Below, piece by piece: positions 8,556 to 14,127 of a stretch of 14,127 nucleotides of DNA. The stretch covers positions 3,681,985 to 3,696,111 of the forward strand of contig CP070706.1 in NCBI GenBank assembly GCA_020350085.1, in the 5' to 3' direction. A program made the position numbers and the translations under genes. The stretch is from Acidobacteriota bacterium (GTDB lineage Bacteria > Acidobacteriota > Polarisedimenticolia > J045). Numbering within the stretch: the first letter of the stretch is position 1; each line of letters opens with the position of its first letter. Under the pieces are notes generated by a model, which ran no database searches, had not been told where the DNA came from, and saw only the letters and a list, made by a program, of their open reading frames with translations.

Positions 8556-8623
8556 GGGCTCGAATATGTGGGCTCGAGCCCTCGGGCACGGACATTCGGC
8601 GCGCAGGAGCGTAGATTCGAGCC
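8556..8623. promoter_or_regulatory. Operator-like repeats and candidate pilT promoter
   Basis: GGGCTCGA occurs at 8556-8563 and again at 8570-8577, the second within a perfect 12-bp palindrome GGGCTCGAGCCC (8570-8581). An inverted copy TTCGAGCC sits at 8616-8623, directly before the pilT-like ATG. A candidate sigma-70 promoter is CGGACA (8589-8594), 17 bases, TAGATT (8612-8617). It would start transcription at or next to the ATG and give a leaderless or nearly leaderless mRNA. This is pattern matching only, and CTCGAG is common throughout the window. Confidence 0.35.
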
Positions 8624-8624
8624 G

Positions 8625-9794
8625 ATGAACGACTCTCGTGAAGGGTACCGTCTCAGCTCGGTCGCAGACCCCAGGCTGCGGGCGCCCGTTTACGTGGCCG
8701 GGGCGCAGCGGCTGAGCATCTTCGATCTGTTGGCGCGGTTTGCCGATCCGTCCAGCCACCTCGACGGCATCTGGCGCCGGTCGGATCTCCACATCAAGGT
8801 CGGACAGCCAGTCTGCTATCGCTTCGACAACGAACTGCAGCCGCTGCCGGCCGGTGTGCCCGTCAGCGCCCAGGTGGCCGAAGAGCTCGTTCTGCCGCTT
8901 CTGACCGATGCGCAAGCGCGGCGCCTCTTGTCCGATGCGCCTGCGGACGTGGATGCGAGCTTCGAGCTCGATGGCGAGGGCCTAAGCTTCCGGCTCAATG
9001 CGTTCCACGATCGTGACGGGCTCGCCTGCGCCATCCGCGTGCTGCCGCGACAGGTGCCGGATGTGTCCGCGATCGGCATCCCGACCGATCAGACGTGGCG
9101 TGACATCAGCGCGCTGACACAAGGGCTCGTGTTGGTGGCCGGCATCAGCGGTAGCGGGAAGTCGACCACCGTCGCCAGCCTGTTACATCGAATCAACCGC
9201 GAACGTGCCGTGCGCATCATCACGCTCGAGGACCCGATCGAGTACGTGCTCGAGGGCGAGCGCAGCGTCATCTCTCAACGAGAGCTAGGCCGGCACATAC
9301 CATCGTTTCACAAAGGCCTGCGCAGCGCGCTGCGTGAAGACCCAGACCTGATCTTCGTGGGCGAGATGCGGGACCGCGATACCGCGGCGCTGGCGCTCAG
9401 CGCGGCCGAGACGGGCCATCTCGTGTTCTCCACGCTCCACACCCGGGACACGGTCGGTTCGATCTCGCGCATCGTCGACATGTTCCCGCCGGAGCGGGTT
9501 CGCGAGATCTCGACGAGACTGTCGTTCAGTCTGTCGTACGTCCTCGCGCAGAAGCTGGTCGTCCGTCGCGACGCGCGCGGACGGCGGCTCGTGATGGAAG
9601 TGCTCCGCAACGTTTCGGCGATCGCGAACCTGATCCGCACCGGGCAATGGCACCAGATCTACTCCACGATCGAATCGCACGGCAGACAGGGACTGATCAC
9701 GTTGGAGCGCCATCTGCTGCAACTCGTGCGGGCCGGGGAGATCTCCCGCGAGAGCGCACGGCGCGCGGCTAATCACCCCGCGATGCTCGGCTAG
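8625..9794 (+). CDS. PilT-like type IV pilus retraction ATPase
   Basis: 389-residue secretion/pilus hexameric ATPase of the PilT group. The N-domain has SDLHIKVGQP. The motor has Walker A GISGSGKST (173-181), the Asp-box region ITLEDPIEYV, Walker B DLIFVGEMRD with E247, and the His-box region ETGHLVFSTLHT. The C-domain carries AIANLIRTGQWHQIYS (332 onward), matching the PilT AIRNLIR retraction box. The N-terminus is about 40 residues longer than typical PilT. The ATG at 8625 is chosen because the fold starts soon after. AGGAG at 8605-8609 is too far upstream to serve it well, so initiation may be leaderless; an ATG at 8532 is possible but poorly supported. No pilB, pilU or pilin gene is adjacent, so this may be an orphan paralogue. 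A GC-rich hairpin follows. Confidence 0.9.
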   Translation: MNDSREGYRLSSVADPRLRAPVYVAGAQRLSIFDLLARFADPSSHLDGIWRRSDLHIKVGQPVCYRFDNELQPLPAGVPVSAQVAEELVLPLLTDAQARRLLSDAPADVDASFELDGEGLSFRLNAFHDRDGLACAIRVLPRQVPDVSAIGIPTDQTWRDISALTQGLVLVAGISGSGKSTTVASLLHRINRERAVRIITLEDPIEYVLEGERSVISQRELGRHIPSFHKGLRSALREDPDLIFVGEMRDRDTAALALSAAETGHLVFSTLHTRDTVGSISRIVDMFPPERVREISTRLSFSLSYVLAQKLVVRRDARGRRLVMEVLRNVSAIANLIRTGQWHQIYSTIESHGRQGLITLERHLLQLVRAGEISRESARRAANHPAMLG

Positions 9795-9813
9795 CCGCGG
9801 CTCGATCGCGGGC

Positions 9814-9841
9814 CCGCTCGAGATGACATCGCCCCGAGCGG
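9814..9841 (+). terminator. Hairpin after the pilT-like gene
   Basis: A perfect 7-bp stem CCGCTCG (9814-9820) / CGAGCGG (9835-9841) with a 14-base loop lies 20 bases after the pilT-like stop. It has no U-tract, so termination is uncertain. Together with the promoter-like hexamer downstream it suggests that the following gene is separately transcribed. Confidence 0.35.
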
Positions 9842-9870
9842 CTGATGCCGCCGGCGGGCGGGCCTATATT
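9842..9870 (+). promoter_or_regulatory. Candidate sigma-70 promoter for the tandem-domain gene
   Basis: TATATT at 9865-9870 matches the -10 consensus at five of six positions. CTGATG at 9842-9847, 17 bases upstream, is a weak -35 retaining the TGA core. The predicted start near 9877 leaves a short leader containing GGAGG (9880-9884), eight bases before the ATG at 9893. Confidence 0.4.
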
Positions 9871-9892
9871 CGACCTCCCGGAGGAGCCGACG

Positions 9893-10345
9893 ATGCCGAT
9901 TCCGCAGGCCGGCCAGGTCAGAGTCGTCGCACGCTACAGGGACGGTCGAAAAATTAGGGGCACCACGCGCGATTTCTACCCCAACAAGCCCGAGTTCCAC
10001 GTGCACGAGCTGGGCCACGAAGCGGCTCGTGCCACCACGATCACGCTCGATGAACTCAAGGCGGTCTTCTTCGTCAGGACCTTCGAGGGCGATCGTCAGC
10101 GCGCCGGCCATCGGTCCGGCTCTCCCATGGGGGGCGGTTTTGCAGCTCCTTCCGCGGCTTCAGATACCCGACGGCCAGGGCGAAGGCTGCGGATCAGGTT
10201 CTTCGACGGCGAGGAGCTGATCGGCTTCACCGTCGGCTACAACACCAATCACCCCGGCTTTTTCATCGTGCCGGCCGAAGCCGCGAGCAACAACGAGCGC
10301 GTCTACGTGGTGCACCGAGCGGTCGACAAGATCGAGTGGTGCTAG
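9893..10345 (+). CDS. Protein with two tandem copies of a small beta-rich domain (DUF6982-like)
   Basis: 150-residue soluble protein with no signal peptide or membrane segment. It is an internal duplication. Residues 9-66 and 98-149 share D-G-x4-G-x7-N-x-P-x-F with identical spacing: D17/G18/G23/N31/P33/F35 against D105/G106/G111/N119/P121/F123. Each copy ends in a hydrophobic strand (AVFFVRTF; RVYVVHRAV). A Gly/Pro/Ser-rich linker (about 68-97) joins them. The motif recalls the DUF6982 domains I associate with Deltaproteobacteria-type regulators; that match is from memory and tentative. The ATG at 9893 has GGAGG eight bases upstream; the in-frame ATG at 9845 lies before the likely promoter. 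It follows the pilT-like gene by 98 bases, so a link to pilus control is possible but unproven. Confidence 0.8.
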   Translation: MPIPQAGQVRVVARYRDGRKIRGTTRDFYPNKPEFHVHELGHEAARATTITLDELKAVFFVRTFEGDRQRAGHRSGSPMGGGFAAPSAASDTRRPGRRLRIRFFDGEELIGFTVGYNTNHPGFFIVPAEAASNNERVYVVHRAVDKIEWC

Positions 10346-10571
10346 TCGCCGCGCCGGCCCTTCGCCACCCGACAGCAAACCACACTCATTTCCCGCTGCT
10401 GGGCCGCCGCTGCGGATCCGGGGGTCTGTAGCGAGGCTCGCCGTGTCCTGACAAATCGAGCTGAGACCCCGCCTCGAGCCCGCGAGCACAACGGATGATC
10501 TCCGTGCCCGGCCCTCGCCAATCGGCGGTCGGCTGCGAGATAATCGGCGCGAGCAAGGAGAGCAGCCGCCG
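10346..10571. other. Intergenic region with long-range inverted repeat and candidate pyrB promoter
   Basis: No gene is seen in these 226 bases. GGGGTCT (10421-10427) and AGACCCC (10464-10470) form a 7-bp inverted repeat around 36 bases that include a smaller GCGA/TCGC pairing. Further right, GATAAT (10539-10544) is a five-of-six -10, with TCGCCA (10515-10520) as a four-of-six -35 at 18-base spacing. This would start the downstream mRNA around 10550, leaving AAGGAGAG (10555-10562) as its ribosome site. The inverted repeat would then lie upstream of the transcript. Confidence 0.4.
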
Positions 10572-11663
10572 ATGATGGAAATGACGCTGGCCGACTTTCT
10601 TTCACTGCCCGACGCGGTCAAGGTGCGCTACATCAGGGATTTCGCGATTCTCTACTCGCAGCAGTTCAGCAGAGAGGACCTCGATGCTTACTGCCGGCTC
10701 GCCGATGCTTGCCGGTTTCTGCACCGGCAGCCCGGAGGTGCGAACGTCATGTCGCAGCTGCTGCGGCACAGAATGGCGCTCAACTTCTTCGTGCAGCCGA
10801 GCTCGCGCACGTTCATGTCGTTCAATACGGCCCAGGCCTACCTGGGCATGAACCGCATGTCCGTGCGCGACGTCAACATCTCCTCGATCTCCAAGGGGGA
10901 GTCACTCGTCGACTCGGTGCGCACGTTCATCTCCTACGTCGATCTTGTCGTCATGCGCCACAGCGACGAGAATGCCGGCGCGGCCGCGTTCTGGACAGCG
11001 ATGCAGGCTCATCGACGGTTGCGGATCGAGGAGCAGGACCGGCCCGTGCCGATCATCTCGGGCGGATCGGGCAGCCAGCAGCACCCGACCCAGGCGCTTC
11101 TCGACATCTACACGCTGGACAAGGCTCTCGAGCCGATCGGCGGTATCGACGGGAAGAGCTTCATGCTCGTCGGCGATCTCGCTCGCGGCCGAACTGTGCG
11201 CTCGCTGAGCTACCTGATGAAGAACTACCGCGGCGTACAGTTGTTCTTCGCAGCTCCTGAGAGATACCAGATGCGCGCCGATCTGCTCGAGTTTCTCGAC
11301 CGCAACGAGATTTCCTGGCAGATGATCGGTTCGATCTCGGAGGCGATCGACGTCGTCGATGCGGTGTACATGACTCGGATTCAAGACGAGTACGACCATC
11401 TCGCCACGGGCAAGCATGTGCCGGCGACGAAGGAGTTCGTGTTCACGATGAATCACCTCCGGCGCATGAAGCAGACGGCCTGCTTGCTCCATCCTCTGCC
11501 CAAGCGCGATGAGATCGATCCAGAGGTCGATTACGTCGAGGATCCGCGCGTCATGTACTGGCGCCAGGAGCGCAACGGCATGTGGATGCGCGTCGCCATC
11601 ATAGCCAAGCTGTTCAAGGTCGATGGAGCGATTCTCGACGCGTACGAGTCTGACGAGATGTAG
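10572..11663 (+). CDS. pyrB: Aspartate carbamoyltransferase, catalytic chain
   Basis: Second step of de novo pyrimidine synthesis: carbamoyl phosphate + L-aspartate to N-carbamoyl-L-aspartate. Aligned by eye to E. coli PyrB, active-site residues are kept: S77-S78-R79-T80 (E. coli STRT 52-55, T53 replaced by Ser), S104 and K108 of the 80s loop, R129 in VMRH, H171 and Q174 in QQHPTQ, R207 in GRTV, R269 and Q271 in MTRIQ, and HPLP (307-310). Aspartate-side residues argue against ornithine carbamoyltransferase. At 363 aa it is about 50 longer than E. coli PyrB (311), mostly an N-terminal extension and a longer segment before VPIISGG. STRTR is SSRTF here. No pyrI or pyrC follows, so it may act without a regulatory subunit. 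The first of two tandem ATG codons is used, nine to ten bases after AAGGAGAG. Confidence 0.92.
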   Translation: MMEMTLADFLSLPDAVKVRYIRDFAILYSQQFSREDLDAYCRLADACRFLHRQPGGANVMSQLLRHRMALNFFVQPSSRTFMSFNTAQAYLGMNRMSVRDVNISSISKGESLVDSVRTFISYVDLVVMRHSDENAGAAAFWTAMQAHRRLRIEEQDRPVPIISGGSGSQQHPTQALLDIYTLDKALEPIGGIDGKSFMLVGDLARGRTVRSLSYLMKNYRGVQLFFAAPERYQMRADLLEFLDRNEISWQMIGSISEAIDVVDAVYMTRIQDEYDHLATGKHVPATKEFVFTMNHLRRMKQTACLLHPLPKRDEIDPEVDYVEDPRVMYWRQERNGMWMRVAIIAKLFKVDGAILDAYESDEM

Positions 11664-11739
11664 CCCAGATGATTCGTCGAGCGCTGTACCATCGCGCGTA
11701 CCGGAACCCTCACCGGGATCGGAGGTGCGAGGGGCGTCG

Positions 11740-12288
11740 TCAGGAAGGCGTCGGCGTGGTGGCGTCGAGCAGTCTCAGATCGACCATCAGATCCGCGGCG
11801 ACCCGCTCGAGCGCGCCATGCAGCTCGTCGAGCGATACCTCCGGCGGCAGGCGAAGCCGCGCCTTGGCATGAAACAGCATCTGCCCCGACATCGGAGCGC
11901 TACGCCGATCGGTGTCGAGTTCTTCGACGTTCACGCCGCGCTCGGCGAGAACGTGTGAGATCGACTTGACGATCCCCGGGCGGTCCTGGCCGACCACATC
12001 GAGCGTCAATCGGTGCCAGCCTCGTTGGTCGAGCCCCGGTCCGGGATCGCCAGCGGACTCGACCACGACGTGCAGGCCGCGAGAGCACAGCTCGCCGAGA
12101 GCACGCTCGAGCCGCGCCGACTCGGCGGCCGAGACTTCGATCTGGACGATGCCGGCAAACTTGCCCGACAGCCGAGCCATGCGCGACTCGAGCCAGTTGC
12201 CGCCGTGGCCCTCGACGACCTCGGATACGGACTCGACCAGCCCGGGGCGGTCATCTCCGATGACGGTCAACACGAGCGAAGCGGTCAC
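11740..12288 (-). CDS. Double-ACT-domain protein, GcvR-like
   Basis: 182-residue protein with two ACT domains: about residues 4-75 (starts LVLTVIGDDRPGLVESVS) and 92-172 (RLTLDVVGQDRPGIVKSIS). The D-R-P-G-[LI]-V motif is the ligand-site turn of ACT domains, and length and layout match E. coli GcvR (190 aa). GcvR modulates GcvA at the glycine cleavage operon in response to glycine. No gcv gene is in the window, so the regulatory target is inference. The start is GTG at 12288, eight bases after AGAGGAG; upstream in-frame codons run into non-coding sequence. The gene converges on pyrB (76 bases apart) and diverges from the M48 gene. Confidence 0.85.
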   Translation of the reverse strand: MTASLVLTVIGDDRPGLVESVSEVVEGHGGNWLESRMARLSGKFAGIVQIEVSAAESARLERALGELCSRGLHVVVESAGDPGPGLDQRGWHRLTLDVVGQDRPGIVKSISHVLAERGVNVEELDTDRRSAPMSGQMLFHAKARLRLPPEVSLDELHGALERVAADLMVDLRLLDATTPTPS

Positions 12289-12306
12289 GATGTCACTCCT
12301 CTTCCA

Positions 12307-12356
12307 GCTTCGGCACCCTGCGGCGTCGCTCGGCACTCGAGCGGCGCCGCCGAAGC
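12307..12356. promoter_or_regulatory. Long stem-loop in the divergent spacer
   Basis: GCGGCG-T-CGCTCG (12320-12332) pairs with CGAGCG-G-CGCCGC (12338-12350): 13 positions with one T/G (wobble in plus-strand RNA) and a 5-base loop. GCTTCG (12307-12312) and CGAAGC (12351-12356) add six outer pairs across a 7-base bulge. It sits 19-68 bases upstream of the GcvR-like GTG, so it is probably in that gene's leader or promoter. A weak -10-like TAAAGT (12366-12371) for the M48 gene lies just to its right. Confidence 0.5.
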
Positions 12357-12425
12357 GGTATGGGCTAAAGTGGCTCCTGAGAGGGTCTGCGACCACCCGG
12401 GGCCACCCGGCTCGGGGAGAAGACG

Positions 12426-13727
12426 ATGATAGCCCGCAAAGCGACTCGCGGACTGGCACTCGTCACGTTGGTGGCTTTCCTCGCAGCGTGCGCGACGACG
12501 AGTCTGCCTCCGATCTCGGCCAGTGGCGCGGCCTTCGAGCCGGAGCGCGACGAGCGCGCGCTCTGGCGCCAATCACGGGAAGAAGAGCGCAAGCTGCTGG
12601 GTGAATTCAAGGTATACGCGGACCCGCTGCTCGAGGACTACCTCGACCGGGTGGCCGCCCGGCTGACGCCCGCCGAGATGGCGGCCAACCCAGAAGTCCG
12701 TTACCGCGTCACCGTGCTCGAGAACCCCACATTGAACGCGTTCGCCTATCCGCACGGCTCGCTCTACGTTCACACCGGCATGCTGTCGCGCACGGAAAAC
12801 GAGGATCAACTCGCGACCGTTCTCGGTCACGAGATGACGCACGTCGAGAATCGGCACATGCTGCGCTATCGGCGCGCTGCGAGAAACAGGCAGTACGGAT
12901 TCCTCGCGGCCGCGGTCGTCGGGGCGGTGATTCTGGCCGGTGAGCAGGGCGAGGCGTGGGAGGAGGGCGATTACAGCCGCGCCGCGCAGATCGGCGTGCT
13001 GTCCGATCTGCTGCTCGGCCTCGGCTTAAAGCTCGCCTTCATCGCCGCCGTCAACGGGTACGGCCGCGATCTTGAGCGCGAAGCCGACGAGGGCGGGTTC
13101 GAGAAGCTCCGCGCCGCCGGATACGACGTCGACGAGGCGCCGCGCATCTACGAGATCTTGAGCGAGGATCACGGAGAGCAGAGCAAGCTCGAGGGGTTCT
13201 TCTTTGGCAGCCACCCGCGATTGAGCGAGCGGATCGAGAGCGCCAAGAGCTGGATCGCGAGCGAGGCCGCAGCATCGACCGCGAGCGAGCCGCACGATCG
13301 GAGCGAGTTCATACGGCGCTTGCGTCCCGTGATTCGTGACGATGCTCGGATGAACCTTGAGTTGGGCCGTCTTGGTCTCGCCGAAGCTCAGCTCGACCGT
13401 GCGCTGGAGATGATGCCCGAGGATTCCGAGACACACTTTTTAATCGGGAGGTTACGGGCACAGCGGGCCGCGACGGCGCCGAGCAGCCACGACGGCGATG
13501 CGTTCGAAAGTGACGCGCTGGCCGCGTTTCAGCGCGCGATCGAGCTCGACGCCGACCACGCCCTCGCCCATCGCGAGCTCGGTCTGATCGCCTACCGGCA
13601 ACAGGACTTCGCGACGGCCTGCAGGCAGTTTCGGCGCTACACGGAGCTGGAGCCGAAGGCGGACGATGCCCAGCGCATGCGTGATTACGTGCGCGAGCTG
13701 GAGCGCGACGGGCACTGTCCTGACTGA
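12426..13727 (+). CDS. M48-family metalloprotease lipoprotein with TPR repeats
   Basis: 433-residue zinc protease of the BepA/M48 type, probably anchored to the periplasmic face of the outer membrane and acting in envelope-protein quality control. A basic n-region and hydrophobic stretch lead to lipobox L19-A-A-C22, so the mature protein is lipidated at C22. The zinc site is H135-E-M-T-H139, and the third ligand is E217 in E-R-E-A-D221, followed by the family-typical AAGYD. Two hydrophobic stretches (about 158-172 and 195-210) lie between the motifs. Residues about 300-425 form roughly three TPR units (for example AFQRAIELDADHALAHRELG). The ATG follows GGGGAGA by a few bases. Whether it is the true BepA orthologue or a paralogue cannot be told here. 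It converges on groEL. Confidence 0.92.
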   Translation: MIARKATRGLALVTLVAFLAACATTSLPPISASGAAFEPERDERALWRQSREEERKLLGEFKVYADPLLEDYLDRVAARLTPAEMAANPEVRYRVTVLENPTLNAFAYPHGSLYVHTGMLSRTENEDQLATVLGHEMTHVENRHMLRYRRAARNRQYGFLAAAVVGAVILAGEQGEAWEEGDYSRAAQIGVLSDLLLGLGLKLAFIAAVNGYGRDLEREADEGGFEKLRAAGYDVDEAPRIYEILSEDHGEQSKLEGFFFGSHPRLSERIESAKSWIASEAAASTASEPHDRSEFIRRLRPVIRDDARMNLELGRLGLAEAQLDRALEMMPEDSETHFLIGRLRAQRAATAPSSHDGDAFESDALAAFQRAIELDADHALAHRELGLIAYRQQDFATACRQFRRYTELEPKADDAQRMRDYVRELERDGHCPD

Positions 13728-13750
13728 CGGCTCCGCTTGACGCTTCGATC

Positions 13751-13787
13751 AAAAAACAAGAGCCGGAGGAGCGAGAGCCCCTCCGGC
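13751..13787 (-). terminator. Intrinsic terminator of groEL
   Basis: Perfect 8-bp stem GCCGGAGG (13762-13769) / CCTCCGGC (13780-13787) with a 10-base loop. Read on the minus strand it is followed by TCTTGTTTTTTG (from A6 at 13751-13756), a classical U-tract. No U-tract exists in the plus direction, so it serves groEL rather than the M48 gene. Confidence 0.75.
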
Positions 13788-13796
13788 CAAAGATCG

Positions 13797-13820
13797 GATC
13801 CTCTCGTGATGAAGAGGATC
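13797..13820 (-). repeat. Second hairpin overlapping the groEL tail stop
   Basis: Perfect 8-bp inverted repeat GATCCTCT (13797-13804) / AGAGGATC (13813-13820) with an 8-base loop. Its right arm overlaps the TGA that would end the full-length GroEL tail (13819-13821). With the terminator downstream it makes a tandem hairpin pair at the groEL 3' end. Confidence 0.55.
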
Positions 13821-13875
13821 AGAAGTCCATGCCGCCCCCCATGTGACCGGCACCAGGAGCGACTTCCTTCTTCTC
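13819..13875 (-). other. Untranslated remnant encoding the GroEL C-terminal tail
   Basis: Directly after the TAA at 13876-13878, the same frame continues for 18 codons, EKKEVAPGAGHMGGGMDF, then TGA at 13819-13821. TEIP joined to EKKE, and a Gly/Met-rich end, are what is expected for an intact GroEL. This stretch therefore looks like the true tail cut off by one extra in-frame stop codon. It is translated only if the stop is read through or is a sequence error. Confidence 0.75.
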
Positions 13876-14127
13876 TTATGGTATCTCGGTCACGAGGGCC
13901 TCGGTCGTGAGCATCAGGCCCGCCACCGAAGAGGCGTTCTGCAGGGCGATCCGAACCACCTTCGTCGGATCGATGATGCCGCTGCTGATCATGTCGACGT
14001 ACTTCTCCGAGGCCGCATCGAAGCCCATCGTCGGCTTGTCCAAGTTGCGAACCTCGTTGACGACGACCGAGCCCTCGAAGCCGGCGTTGTTGGCGATCTG
14101 ACGCAGCGGCTCCTCGATCGCGCGGCG
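13876..14127 (-). CDS. groEL: Chaperonin GroEL, C-terminal part (5' end outside window), premature stop
   Basis: The 83 visible codons match the GroEL C-terminus: RRAIEEPLRQIANNAG, GSVVVNEV, MGFDAASEKYVDMI, GIIDPTKVVRIALQNASSVA, GLMLTTEALVTEIP. GroEL is the 14-mer cytosolic folding chamber that works with GroES. This is the equatorial domain, whose end normally leads to a disordered GGM-rich tail inside the cavity. Here an in-frame TAA follows TEIP, removing 18 residues that remain encoded downstream. The codons before the stop, ATA and CCA, are AT-ending and atypical for this high-GC sequence. The equatorial fold is complete, so the protein could still assemble; whether the stop is real is open. 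groES is not in the window. Confidence 0.93.
   Translation of the reverse strand, partial: RRAIEEPLRQIANNAGFEGSVVVNEVRNLDKPTMGFDAASEKYVDMISSGIIDPTKVVRIALQNASSVAGLMLTTEALVTEIP

Noticed and set aside
7990..8595. N-terminal extension of the symporter to 718 residues
   Set aside because: The upstream part overlaps the four-helix gene in another frame, while the ATGA junction at 7986-7989 gives a normal SSS start and length.
6478..8628. Plus-strand ORF of 716 codons
   Set aside because: Antisense to the symporter and its partner; composition is Arg/Gln/Ala-rich noise with no domain.
9845..9892. Upstream ATG for the tandem-domain protein
   Set aside because: It lies before the TATATT -10 element and lacks a ribosome site; 9893 has GGAGG at good spacing.
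13819..14127. Frameshift explanation for the groEL stop
   Set aside because: The tail continues in the same frame after the TAA, and the other two frames give no GroEL-like residues, so a one-codon in-frame stop explains the data better.
1..14127. CRISPR, tRNA/rRNA, insertion sequence or prophage
   Set aside because: No regular direct-repeat array, cloverleaf, rRNA block, transposase motif or phage gene was seen on either strand.

Overview
The window is high-GC DNA (roughly two-thirds G+C by eye), densely coded on both strands, from a Gram-negative bacterium. Gram-negative features are a LolA-like periplasmic carrier, a lipoprotein M48 protease with a clear lipobox, a PilT-type pilus ATPase and a GcvR-type double-ACT protein. 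Together these suggest Pseudomonadota, most likely a gammaproteobacterium-like lineage. That placement is an inference from gene families, not a phylogeny. No tRNA, rRNA, CRISPR array, insertion sequence or phage gene is visible. Most of the window is chromosomal housekeeping and accessory content, and I did not find a multi-gene defence-like or biosynthetic system.

Layout, left to right: (1) polA, 5'-truncated by the window edge, DNA polymerase I with all three domains and an apparent insertion of about 80 residues in the 5' nuclease domain. (2) A REC + HD-GYP response regulator (2901-4049, +). (3) Convergent to it, an acyl-CoA dehydrogenase (4093-5250, -). (4) A 384-base gap, then a LolA-like protein (5635-6399, +). 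(5) Convergent to that, a two-gene minus-strand unit: a small four-helix membrane protein and a sodium:solute symporter, joined by an ATGA overlap. (6) Divergent from the unit, an orphan PilT-like ATPase (8625-9794, +), then a 150-residue protein built from two copies of a small domain (9893-10345, +). (7) A stand-alone, unusually long aspartate carbamoyltransferase (10572-11663, +). (8) Convergent to it, a GcvR-like double-ACT protein (11740-12288, -). (9) Divergent from that, an M48 metalloprotease lipoprotein with TPRs (12426-13727, +). (10) Convergent with it at the right edge, the 3' end of groEL (-), with two hairpins behind it, one a good intrinsic terminator.

Apart from the symporter pair, the genes look like single transcription units. 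Several have a -10-like hexamer close to the start codon, implying short leaders. The most striking observation is in groEL. An in-frame TAA (13876-13878) follows the residues TEIP, yet the next 18 codons still encode a normal GroEL tail ending GGGMDF and its own stop. Other points worth checking are the polA insertion, the tandem-domain protein next to pilT, a long stem-loop between gcvR-like and the M48 gene, and a strong excess of the palindrome CTCGAG.
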